A stretch of DNA of 64,000 bases from positions 5,332,001 to 5,396,000 of the forward strand of contig CM040106.1 of the NCBI GenBank assembly GCA_022496805.1. The letters run 5' to 3'. The stretch is from Pohlia nutans. Its lineage: Eukaryota; Streptophyta; Bryopsida; Bryales; Mniaceae. The notes beneath the pieces are model-generated. The model saw only the letters and a program-made list of their open reading frames with translations. It did no database searches and was not told the origin of the DNA. The position numbers and the translations under genes are program-made. This document shows positions 1 through 10,036 of this stretch, piece after piece. Position 1 is the first letter of the stretch. Every line of letters starts with the position of its first letter.

Positions 1-2072
1 CCTCCATCTTCCGCCGCAGATATTTTCCAAGAAAATGGTATACTTAGGTTTTAGTGCGACTTTGGACCAAGGAGATTGCGACTTGAGCCTATCGCAGGGC
101 CTCTTCAAGGGTATGTTGAAATTACGCTGTCGATGGCGGTGTGTTGACGGCAGGGTCTCCTCAAGACGGAGCATATTAGAAATTGAGCTTACGATGATTT
201 CTCCTGCGCTCTACAAGCAACTAGTTTCTAAGCAGCTTGTCAAATATGCGCCATCCTTTAGCCAGGGGTGAGCGTCACCTTCTTTGTCTCCTCCAACGTC
301 TGTGTAGGTTTTTTCGAAGCAAATAGTATACTTAGGGTTTATTGCGACTTTGGGCTGAGAAGATTGCGACTTTAGCCCGTCACAGGGCCTCTTCAAGGGA
401 TTGTTGGATTAACAGTGTCAATGGCAGTGTTTTCACGGCAGGGTCTCCTTAAGATGGAGCCTGTTAGAAATTGAGCTTACGATGATTTCCCCTGCGCTCT
501 ATACGAGATTAGTTTCTAAGCTGCAAGTCGAATACGCGGCATCCTTTCACCAAGGGTGAGCCTCACCTTCTTTGTCTCCTCCATCTTCAGCCGTAGGTTT
601 TTTCGATGCGAATGGTATACATAGGGTTTATTGCGACGGTGGGCCGAGAAGATTTTGACTTTACTCCGTCGCAGGGCCTGTTCAAGGGTTTGTTGAATTG
701 ACGGTGTTAATGGCGGTGTGTTGAAGGCAGGGTCTCTCGACGACAGAGCCTCTTAGAAATTGAGCTTTCGATGTTTTTCCTCTGCGCTCTATGAGAGATA
801 AGTTTCTAAGCAGAAATCCCAATACGCAGCATCTTCTCAGGAGGGGTAAGCCTCACCTTCTTCGTCCCCTCCAACTTCCGCCGCACGTTTTCTGGAAGCA
901 AATGGTATACATAGGGTTTATTGCGATTTTGGGCCAAGAAGATTGCGACTTTAGCCGGTAGCAAGGCCTCCTCAAGGGTTTGTTGAATTTAGGGTGTTGA
1001 TGGCGGTGTGTTGACGAGAGGGTCAGCTGAAGACGGAGCCTCTTAGAAATTGAGCTTTTGATGATTTCCCCTGCGCTCTACACGAGAGTTGTTTCTAAGC
1101 AGGAATTCGAATACGTTGTATCTTCTCACCAAGGGTAAGCCTCGCCTTCTTTGTCTCCTCCATCTTCGGCCGTAGGTTTTGCAAAGCAAATGGTATACAT
1201 AGGGTTTATTGTGACTTTGGGTCAAGAAGATTGTGACTTTAGCCCGTCGCAGGGCCTCTTCAAGGGTTTGTTGAATTGACGGTGTCAATGGCGGTGTCTT
1301 CACGGCAGGGTCTCTTGAAGACGGAGCCTCTTAGTCATGAAACTTTCGATGTTTTTCCTCTGCGCTCTACTGGAGAGTTGTTTCTAAGCAGCAAGCCAAA
1401 TATGCGGCATCCTCTCATCACGGGTAAGCCCGACGCTCTTTGTCTCCTCCATCTACCGCCATAGGTTTTTCCGAAGCAAATGGTATACTTAATTTTAATC
1501 ACGACTTTGGGCTGAGAAGATTGCGACTTTAGCCCGTCGCATGGCCTCTTCCACGGTTTGTTGAATTGACGGTGTCAATGGCGGTGTGTCGACGGCACGG
1601 TCTCCTGAAGACGGAGCCTCTTAGTAATAAAAATTTCGATGTTTTTCCTCTGCGCTCTACAGGAGTGTTGTTTCTAAGCAGCAAGTCGAATACTCGGCAT
1701 CTTTTAGCGAGGGGTAAGCCTCACCTTCTTTGTCTCCATCTTTGGCCGTAGGTTTTTCTGTAGCAAGTGGTATATTTAGGGTTTATCACGACTTTGGGCC
1801 GAGAAGATTGCGACTTTAGCCCGTCGCAGGGCCTTTTCAACGGTTTGTTGAATTAACGGTGTCAATGGCGGTGTGTTGACGGCAGGGTCTCCCGAAGACG
1901 GAGCCTCTTAGTAATAAAACTTTCGATGTTTTCCCCTCCACTCTACAGGAGAGTTGTTTTTAGCAGCAACTCGAGTACGCGGCATCCTCTCCCACGGGTA
2001 AGCCTCACCTTCTTCGTCTCCTCCATCTTCCGCTGTAGGTTTTTTTCGAAGCAAATGGTATACTTAGGGTTT
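1..2072. repeat. Tandem array, ~288-bp unit, at least 7 copies
   Basis: The landmark GGTATAC(T/A)TAGGGTTT recurs at about 37, 324, 614, 903, 1191, 1482, 1769 and 2057, a steady 287-291 bp period. Each unit also holds the blocks GCGACTTTGGGCC, TTTAGCCCGTCGCAGGGCCT, GACGGTGTCAATGGCGGTGT and GACGGAGCCTCTTAG in fixed order. Copies diverge moderately and the array runs off the left edge of the window. Short open frames across it are by-products of the repeat and carry no domain. It looks like a satellite or macrosatellite; the unit is not one I recognise. Confidence 0.9.
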
Positions 2073-2881
2073 GTTTTGGAGTTGTGAAATTTGGCAACGG
2101 GCAACGCTGATGGATGGCTTCGTTTTGTTTCTTGCGAAATATTTTTTGTTTGGAGAAGTCAAGGTTTAGAGAAGCTTTGGCAGATTTTAGGGTTTCTAGA
2201 TTTTCATTTTTTGATCATTCTAGGCATTTTTTGACGAGTTTTGTTGTCTCTGGATGGCAGTAATTCTGGACACGGCTGGAAGTACCAGATGCTTGACAAA
2301 GAGAAATCAGCATTATGTATGAATTTTGCGAGTTCTAGAGGTTTTGAGATCTGGAGGTTTACATGAGATTTTAGGTTTTGAGGTCTGGAAGATTTACGGT
2401 TTACATGAAAACGTAAATGTTTCATGCGTCGTATCATGTAAACAAGAATGTTTGTAAATGATTCATTTGAAGATTTTGAAATGTTTCATTTGGTTTTGTG
2501 TTTTTTTAGGGTTTTCATAATAGTTTCCACATCTGCAGCTTTGGGCTTTTCAATTTTGGCTTAGAATTTTATATTTTGACACGTGGCACCCCCAAAAGGG
2601 GATCCATGTGGCAGCAAATTAACTAAGTATGTAGAAATACAGATGCGAATGGCACAAAATTGCACAGTGTGACACTATGAGGTCAAATGCAGTGGAATTT
2701 CTCTCAAGAATTTGGAGGAACTGCAAAAAGTTTGAAAATAGAATGGAGGTTGCTTAGTGCTTAAAAGCTTCTTATGCTATGTTGTTCTATGCCTGAAAGA
2801 TTAGGGAGGACAAATTTGTTGGTTAATAGACTATTTTTACTTTTAATAAATTTCTCATATTGAAATCAGGTATATACATAG
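2073..2881. other. Unassigned spacer between satellite array and piggyBac element
   Basis: The sequence departs from the repeat unit after about 2072. It is T-rich, with a TAGGGTTT-type stretch near 2500. No convincing exon, RNA gene or repeat pair was found. Confidence 0.5.
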
Positions 2882-2885
2882 TTAA

Positions 2886-2898
2886 CCCTTAAACGTCA
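2886..2898 (+). repeat. piggyBac left terminal inverted repeat
   Basis: CCCTTAAACGTCA directly follows the TTAA duplication. It pairs with the right end with one mismatch. Confidence 0.9.
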
Positions 2899-3855
2899 TT
2901 GCGAGCCCGAGGGGCTCGATTTGCTCGGAATATCTCTTATTACGGGAGCTACAGTGAACGGTTTCGGGTCGGTTTTAGGTCTTCTTGGAGTGAAACGGTT
3001 TGCGCATTTGATGCACCCAATGCGATGCTTCAATTTTGCCGATTCTTCAATCTCGATCCTTGGGAGCTTGTGTGCTTGGTGCGGGGCTTCTGCCCGTCGA
3101 ACTATTGCGGTTTGCCCGAGCGCAACTGCTTGGTTTTTCCTTCGTTTGCTGCTTGGTTTGAGAAGCGCAGTGTTGTCAGACTGCCCGTGAGTAACGGAGT
3201 TTCCATATTTTTGGTAATCTTTTTATTTCCGTTGTAGTGTCCGCTCACTGTGAATGAGGAAGTCCGTTGGGGTCGATAGGCTTGTTGAAGTAGCCGTTTG
3301 GTGGGTGGCCGGGAGCTTTGCAATTTATACGTAGACAGTGCGAGTCTCTGCAACTATGGTTTCCGAGGCAGTTTTGGAAATTAGGGCTTTGGGTGGAGAG
3401 GAGTTCAAGCGCAAGTTGGAGCGTTGGTTGCGGGATGAGCAACAACAAGGTGATTTGATGTTCGCTGAAGTGGTTCGGTGCTTGAGGGAAGATTATTTGT
3501 GCTCTTTGCCGTTGCCAAAGGGAGTGCAGTGGCCGGTTGTGCCAAAAGCTTGCAATTTCAGGTTCTTATTCTTTTTATTGCTCTCTCTAGTATGCAGATG
3601 TAATTTTTGCTACTGTGTGCACATGTGATTGAAGATTGCAACTTGCATTGTTGATTTACCTGTTTGAGATGAAAACATCTCAAATAAATTAAGACAAGGA
3701 GCACTCACAGATTGCTCATCAATTTCTGTAAGGTGTACAGATTGTTGATTGATTGCATTCACGAATTTTGTAGTTAGCACAACATTGAAGGACCGAGGAT
3801 TTTTGGTTTGAAAAACAAAAATTCAACCGATCAGAGAGGGATGATAAAATTAATA

Positions 3856-4101
3856 CTCCCTCCGTCCCAAAGTTATTGTCATGTTTGAAAGTCATGTTTG
3901 AAAGTGCTTTTTAAGTAGGTCAAAAAAATACTTGTGGCTAATTTTATTTAGGTTGCAATGAACACATGCAATGTTCTTCAATCATTCTAGTGACATAATC
4001 TGGAACCTTTTTTAATCATGTTTCTTACAATATGATCATTGAAATTGGCTCAAAGAAATAGCAAGCAAACAAGTTGGACAAAAAATTTGGGATGGAGGGA
4101 G
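3856..4101. mobile_element. Stowaway-type MITE (Tc1/mariner group)
   Basis: The 246-bp element has TIRs CTCCCTCCGTCCCAAA and CTCCCTCCATCCCAAA and a TA target duplication (3854-3855, 4102-4103). This TIR is the hallmark of plant Stowaway MITEs. It has no coding capacity. Confidence 0.92.
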
Positions 4102-4205
4102 TAATTAATAATCCGTTTTGTAGCGTCAACCTATCATTCAACACTTTGCAAGACAATGAACAAATCAAAACGCTCTCAATTAGAACTGGAAAATAACATG
4201 CTTAC

Positions 4206-4488
4206 CTCTGGATGTGTGTTGTAGAAAGAAACGAGGTCCTCCTCAGTATCAAACCCTCTTAGAGTCAATTGTTGAACTGCAGGAGAGTACCTGCAAACAA
4301 ACACAATGTAGCATTAGATCTCAAACGTGCTCATCAAAGATTCCATAAACTGTATGTACATATCAATGTATTCCATCAAAAGCCAGTGTTCTACATACCA
4401 GATAACTAACGTACCAGTCTCCATATTCCTGTACCACTTGTTGCATTAAGCTTCCAACGCCCTTGTTGTTTTGAGGTACGAAGCCAAG
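4206..4488 (-). pseudogene. Two captured exons of an unidentified host gene, antisense in piggyBac intron
   Basis: On the minus strand, exon a (4488-4415) follows the acceptor GAAATGCAG and ends at donor ACTG|GTACGT. After a 124-nt intron, exon b (4290-4206) follows TTTGCAG and ends at CCAGAG|GTAAGC. The two exons join in phase through a split Trp codon. They yield about 53 residues without a stop, including LGFVPQNNKGVGSLMQQVVQ, WYSPAVQQLTLRGF and DTEEDLVSFYNTHPE. Intact splice sites on both sides and an open frame argue for a fragment of a real gene rather than chance. Its position inside the transposon, opposite to the transposase, suggests transposon-mediated gene capture. I could not assign the protein family. 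Confidence 0.65.
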
Positions 4489-6207
4489 CTGCATTTCAAA
4501 CAACTGTCGTGAGGCAGATGACATACTTGCCGACAGAAAAATATGTTAGAGATTGATAGACTTAGTTTGAGCTAAGAAAAAGTGATCAGTTCGTTCGTTT
4601 CTATGATGAATACCGTTCGTTCGTTTTTATGGTTGCACTCATTTATTATCAATTGAATTGGTGATGGAAGCTGCATTTGTGGGTGAAAGAAAAAAAATTG
4701 AGAATAATTATTTTCATAATTAGGGCTCTATGCTCCAATTGCTTAGCATGGAGTAAAGAATCAAGGAGTTTAAATTGAGTTTGATGTTATTTTTGGAAGT
4801 TTTGAGTAGGTCTTTTGTAGACTTCATTCTGTGCAAACGTGTTTGTGTTGTTTAGAAGCACATGCAATGTGCATCAGTGATTTCGATGATATAAAATTTG
4901 TAGCTATCTGAATTCTTATACCATCTGTATCAATGATTCCGATGATATAAAATTTGTAGCTATTTGAATTTTTATACCATCTGTCTTGTGATTTATTTTG
5001 ACTGCATCAAATCAGTTCTTCCTTGTGAATGATAGCATTTGTGTGTTGATTTCAAAGAATTAAGCACAACCAGAATAGTTTCCTTGGATGAATTGGTGCA
5101 TATGAAGGCGGTATTTGTTGTGATGTGCTTTGCATTTGCTAAAAATTGGTAAGGTCTAAATCTCGCAACTTCAGGTTTTTGTTTCGACGCCACATTGCTC
5201 GCTTGCTTGGTTGGACGGACAAGCGTGCGGAAGGAGACACCAACTCTTTCTCTTTTGGTGTAAACTTTGGCCTAAGGGAAATTTGGTGGCCTGATGAGGA
5301 GGCCGCTGTCATTCACGGCCCTCTTGGGCAGCTCGCAGACAGGTGAGATTCCTGCCCCTCCATCTCTTTCTAATGTCGTAAATTCCTCTGTTTCAGTGGA
5401 TGGATTGACAAGGGAAAGAGATTCGGAATTTAGGCCCTTCTTTCCTTTGCGTAATAGGAAAAGGAGAGTGGCAAAGAATGCAACATTGTCTACTCCTACT
5501 GTCGAAGGATCCGGACATGCATCGTCATTGTCTCCAAGACAAATTCACATCAGTCAGAGTGTCAGCATCGAAGGTGGACCAAGCTCGCCGGGGCAACAGT
5601 TGCGCGAAGTTTGTCAACAACTCAATTTGTGTGGCTCGTGCAATGCTACCGTGGAGCAGTCCGTGACGTGCGTAGGAGAGCCGGTACCCACTCCGAGACG
5701 GGGGCGGCGTCCCAAGACTGGTACTGCAGGTGCGAGTGGTAGCAGAAAGAAGGGTGGTCGCGGCAGTCAGACTACAGGTGACTCCCTACCATCCTTTGCT
5801 AATAGTTTATTGAATCTTGATTCTTTGCCTCGTGATTCTCATGTATTGTGCTTGCAAATTGGACAGGAGGAATCTCACCCTCAAAATGATGAGTTAGATG
5901 AGTGGATTGGGGTACTGAACAACGCCGATTTGTGTGAATTGTCGGATGAGGGAAACGCTCACTTTGAGAGGATATGGAACTCAGGGAATTTAAACTCGCG
6001 TAATGTAACCTTGCGTTCCGATGGTAATAAACGTCTCCATGTTCCACTATTTGATCTCAGTTTGCACGGCAAAGTGTGCATTATTCCACGTTCGGACTTG
6101 CCGTCACTAGTCATTGACGCTGAGTCGGAGGCATGTCACTTGGTTTTTTTTGGGGTACTGTAGTAGGAGAGTTCTACGACCCTCTTGAAGAAATAGATAT
6201 GGTTTCA

Positions 6208-6303
6208 GTGTTTCTTTATGGACCGTGGGGATGTTACGATGTTACGATGTTACGATGTGTTTCTTTATGGACCGTGGGGATGTTACGATGTTACGATGTG
6301 TGG
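6208..6303 (+). repeat. 49-bp tandem duplication in the transposase frame
   Basis: TTTCTTTATGGACCGTGGGG followed by repeated TGTTACGA units occurs at 6211 and again at 6260. The duplication contains inner 10-bp repeats (GATGTTAC). It breaks the transposase N-terminal frame. Confidence 0.85.
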
Positions 6304-6666
6304 TTGAATTTGTGGAGGATGGAGAATCTCGCAAGGTAAGCGACTTGCAGTTGTGGGGGCGGAGGCTCATCACTCCGCCATGTAGTGATCACTCAGGAAT
6401 GGGCTCTGGTAGCGAGTATTTTCCTGGCCTTAGCTCATCCGTTGGACATTCGAGTGAGGCCGATGGACTTGAAAATTTGATCCTCACTCCAAACAGCAAA
6501 AAATGGTTTCTTGTTTCAGATGCTCCCACCCGTGAGCTTGGTTTGGATTGCAGTTTGACTTTCGAAGAATTTAGTGCGATGCCGGTGGAGAAACGTTTTG
6601 CTGCGGAGATGTGGAACTCACTAGCATCGCAATTGCCACCAGTGGAGTGGAAGGGCGGTTTAGGGT

Positions 6667-8181
6667 TTGAAAGAGCCACTTACTCAATGTAATCATCCTC
6701 TAGACTTTTTTTTGCTGTATTGGCCGCGGGAGATATTGAGTCGCATAGTTCGTATGACGAACTTATATGCCACGACTTCTATCGACGGTGGCGGCACGAA
6801 AGGTGGCCTCGGGTGGTACCCCACAACATCTGAAATTATATCATTCTTTGGTGTTCTAATGCTCATGGCCTTAAAAAAGGTTCCTAACACACGGTTGCAT
6901 TGGTCGAAGTCTCGTGATTTATTTCGTACAACTTCTGTGGTTGATAGCATGTCACGGGTGCGTTTTGAGAGCCTAATCCGATGCATACACTTGGTTGATA
7001 ATCAGGAGTTACAAATTGAGCATGAAGCAGGTGAGCAAAACAAGATTGCTAAAACCGCATGGCTTGTTGATGCATGTAATGATTTGTGCTTGCAATATTG
7101 GAACCCGGAACAGAATTTATGCGTAGACGAAATGATGATAAAATACACTGGTAAGTATTCACCAATCCGTTAGTACATGAAAGCTAAACCTACACAATAT
7201 GGAATTAAGATTTGGTGTTGCGCTAATAGTGTGCCAAAGTATGTGCAGAAAATTTCCATTTACTGTGGTGCAAACGAGAACCAGGAGAAGAGTGGCAACA
7301 TTGGTGAAAAAACAGTTTTGAGTCTTCTGAGGGGACTTGGAGGTAAAGGACACATTGTCACTTGTGATAATTTTTTTACGAGTCCATCATTGTTTTGGGA
7401 ATTGCTGCAGGATGAAATATATGCTACAGGTACGATTCGTACAAATCGGAAAGGCTGGCCAGAAGCTTTGACGATTGCTCCGTCAAGTGGAGAGCGCGGG
7501 CAATTATGGTACCGCGTACATGCTAGTAACCGCATGACCGCCATCACATGGTATGACAACAAGCCCGTGTCTTTGATTTCCACAGCTTGCAGTCCAATTG
7601 CCCCATCAAAGTCATTGTTTGTCAACCGTTGGCACGTAAATAGCTTGATTGAGATTCCTTCGTCGCCAGTCCTAGTCTACTATCAAACGCACATGCGCGG
7701 AGTTGATGTACAAGATCAACTTCGCAGTTATTATTCTGTGCAACGTCGTGATCACAAATGGTGGCATAAAATTTTGTGGCATGTGTTAGATCAATCTTTT
7801 CTCAATACTTTTACTCTTTACAAAGCTGTAATGATCGAACGTGGTAAGAAGCCAATGGATCACTTATCATTCAATGTGAGTGTAGCTTACGCACTAACCA
7901 AACCAGCAAGGAAAAAGCGAACTTGCATACCACGTGCACAGGTTCGTAATCCAGGAGGTATTCATTACACCATGGCATGGTCAGGACACGGTCGTCGTTT
8001 TCGTCGGAGATGTGCTGTATGCAGAAAAATTCAACAGCATTATTGTCCTACTTGTCACCAAGCCATGTGTATAGGGAAGTGTTTTGTCAAACACCACAGC
8101 AATATTCTTCGTGATGATCTTGTGAAACCAATTTCTAAACCTTCAAAGGCAGGCAGAAAACGGACCTCAAGGCCATCATAA
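6667..8181 (+). pseudogene. piggyBac transposase DDE core and C-terminal Cys-rich domain, with one nonsense codon
   Basis: This block begins with the family entry motif (PLDFFLLYWPREI) and runs about 500 codons. The three catalytic aspartates are visible: CVDEMM (codon 7126-7128), CDNFF (7366-7368) and GVDVQDQ (7705-7707). Their spacing of about 80 and 113 residues is close to that of the insect enzyme. After the core comes a basic segment and a Cys/His-rich tail (CAVC...YCPTCHQAMC...KHH, about 8010-8100), matching the C-terminal zinc-binding domain that contacts transposon ends. A TAG at 7171-7173 falls just before YMKAKPTQYGIK, inside the conserved core, so the protein is truncated unless read through. 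Otherwise the frame is open to TAA at 8179-8181. The enzyme would excise and insert elements at TTAA. Confidence 0.92.
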
Positions 8182-8740
8182 CCGGTTTTCCCTGTCTTTG
8201 TTGCTGAGGTGTCAAATTGCTATTGGATTCCAAGAATCGGTTCACATGCCATAATCGGTTTGCTCAATATGAGCCATTGATTAGTTCAAGATTTGAAAGA
8301 TCAATGGTCACGATTGAAGGTTGGAAAACCGGTTATGTACGATAACCGACTCGCCGCTACGTGGCTCAACCGGTTATCTAGTACATAATTTCTTTTATAA
8401 TTGAGGTGGGGGGGGAGTCTAATGAAAAAAAAGAATATGTGATGTTGTTGGGCATGGGAGTTAGATGGGTAACCATCTGATGTTGCTGTGTGGGTGGGAG
8501 TGGGGTGGGGAGCCAGTCCACAATTGGGTGGTGCACCGGGTTCAATTCCCGGGCTGGCTGCTGTCAGTGCTTTTACTGTTCCACTAATTTGGGCATGAGA
8601 ACTGTGCGAGGGTAGTGGAGCGCGCGGTTTTCGAGACTTCACTTCCTTTGCCCGACGAAATAAACTCCCAGTCCACAACTGCTGACCTTTTTGCATGATT
8701 CTTTCTTATTCCTTGCGGGCTGCCCGCCCAGGCCATGAAT
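8182..8740 (+). other. piggyBac 3' non-coding region with tRNA-like B box
   Basis: This is non-coding and contains repeated ACCGGTTAT blocks near 8180-8370. At 8532-8553 there is a perfect tRNA-type B box in CCGGGTTCAATTCCCGGG. No convincing A box lies at normal spacing, so a nested SINE is only a possibility. Confidence 0.4.
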
Positions 8741-8753
8741 TGTCGTTTAAGGG
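8741..8753 (-). repeat. piggyBac right terminal inverted repeat
   Basis: TGTCGTTTAAGGG, the reverse complement of the left end apart from one base, is followed at once by TTAA. Confidence 0.9.
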
Positions 8754-8757
8754 TTAA

Positions 8758-9657
8758 TATGTAAAAGATATTTGAGTTAACGAAAAACAAAAGAGGAGTT
8801 GAAGAGGACATCCCTCTCTCTAATTATATTTTTTGACAATCATTGTTCATGAATAGTCCTCATTGTCAGGGCTTTTGGTTGGGGGAGCGTGTGGGAACTC
8901 TCTTTTAGCGTTGAAAAGGTCACAAGTTCCACACCATGTGGTGGTGTAGGTTCTTGCTTTAAATTATTCTTTAACTCACCATAAACTAGTTTTGCAGTCT
9001 TTTTGATCTTAAAACGAGTTTCATCCCTAAATGTACCAGAGTGTCTCTAGAATAGTCAATTTGAGAAAAATCATCATAAAATTACTATCCAAAAGAATAT
9101 TTTGGAATTTATATACAAATGAAAGTTTTAGATTGTGTATTTTAGATTCCATTTGTACGATTCGATTCACTAATACTATCACCAATATTTGATTATAAAA
9201 CTTGGAAAGATAAAATTAAAAATTACTTCTAAATTCAATTACAAAAAAAAGTTTCATATTATTTGAGTAAAATTTGTTGGAAAAAATTTGAAATGAGATT
9301 CATGGTGTTGCTTTGAAGTTTTTGTGTTTTTTAAATCTATGACTTTATTTTTGCGAGGCCACTTTTGAACTAGAGTTAATGCAAATACAGTCAACGACTT
9401 GACATACTTTTACATTTGTCATTTTAGAAAAACACATAATAAAGTATGACTAAATTCAACTGTTAAATAGGATAACAACTTGGTATAGAATCTCCAAAAA
9501 ATTGAATGACTTTCATTCAAGCATTGATGAGAACGTAGGACGGGTTTAAATCTGTTAGTTGCCCAGTTTCTGAACGCTATGACATTTAGGGATTAGGCTG
9601 AATTTAAGTTTTATTTTCCCCTTTGAGACACTCTTTTTGGTTAACTCTAAGGTAGGA
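8758..9657. other. AT-rich intergenic DNA, no gene seen
   Basis: No coding signal was found. A short inverted pair (CCACACCATGTGGT near 8931-8944 and its complement near 9831-9844) is visible but could not be resolved into an element. Confidence 0.5.
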
Positions 9658-10036
9658 TGTCCTAAAACCACCACCTCCCCCAATTATGACGTGTAGACTT
9701 TTCTTGGGGCCACCACAATTGAGACCCAAAACCACCAATTTCACTATTCAAGTAGACCAATGGCATGCCAAGCATTGTGAAGAAATAGTTGGTGGTTTTG
9801 GATACCATTATGACTGAAAGTTAATACCACATGGTGTGGACATGGGGAAAGGTAGAGGTGTGATTTGCGTCAAAGGTTTCTTTCCACTTTCAAATTTTGT
9901 ATAGAATTGACAAATGCGAATTAGATGTTGCAAATTTTTGCAATCCTCATCAAAACCTATTTTGAATGCGGTCAGAATTTGTTTTCGAATTTAGCACTAC
10001 CAAAAATAGACCAGATTGCTTGGTGGTTTTAGGACA
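9658..10036. mobile_element. Foldback/MITE-like element (379 bp)
   Basis: The ends form an inverted repeat, TGTCCTAAAACCACCA at 9658-9673 and its complement at 10021-10036. A second inner inverted pair (CCAAAACCACCAA near 9729-9742 and 9789-9803) makes a nested stem. No clear target duplication was found, so the superfamily is open. Confidence 0.5.

Larger units (their letters stand above)
3562..5174 (+). other. Large intron of the piggyBac transposase gene
   Basis: The 1613-bp intron is defined by a GT...AG pair that preserves phase. It hosts a Stowaway MITE (3856-4101) and, on the opposite strand, two exons of a captured gene (4206-4488). The rest (4500-5170) is AT-rich with a short duplicated block near 4876-4980. 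Confidence 0.65.
3356..6690 (+). pseudogene. piggyBac transposase, N-terminal exons (decayed)
   Basis: The first exon (3356-3561) opens with ATG and encodes a short leading region containing GVQWPVVPKA. It ends at a good donor (TTTCAG|GTTCTT), and the acceptor CTTCAG|GTTTTT at 5173-5174 continues the same codon, giving CNFRFLFRRHIARLLGW across the junction. Exon 2 (from 5175) encodes an acidic segment. The frame then changes between about 5294 and 5397, through either a 54-nt intron (5343-5396) or an indel. 5397-6163 encodes a Ser/Pro-rich and acidic stretch typical of the poorly conserved piggyBac N-terminus, including RRGRRPKTGTAGASGSRKKG, a likely nuclear or DNA-binding basic patch. A 49-bp tandem duplication at 6208-6303 disrupts the frame again before 6310-6690. 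This exon model is my inference from splice signals and frame continuity. Confidence 0.6.
2886..8753 (+). mobile_element. piggyBac-like DNA transposon, full length, TTAA target duplication
   Basis: The 5868-bp element is bounded by TTAA at 2882-2885 and 8754-8757, the obligate piggyBac target. Its termini are inverted repeats: CCCTTAAACGTCA on the left and the reverse complement of CCCTTAAACGACA on the right. Just inside both ends lie GC-rich subterminal palindromes (GAGCC...GGCTC near 2902-2918, GCGGGCTGCCCGC near 8716-8728). The plus strand encodes a DDE transposase with the piggyBac catalytic signature (positions 6667-8181), broken by a stop and frame changes, so this copy is probably not autonomous. 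A 1.6-kb intron contains a Stowaway MITE and captured antisense exons. piggyBac elements are well known in animals and some algae and protists; a clean copy in a plant-like context is noteworthy. Confidence 0.93.

Noticed and set aside
8532..8553. tRNA gene or SINE from the B box GGTTCAATTCC
   Set aside because: No cloverleaf and no A box at proper spacing; left as a note only.
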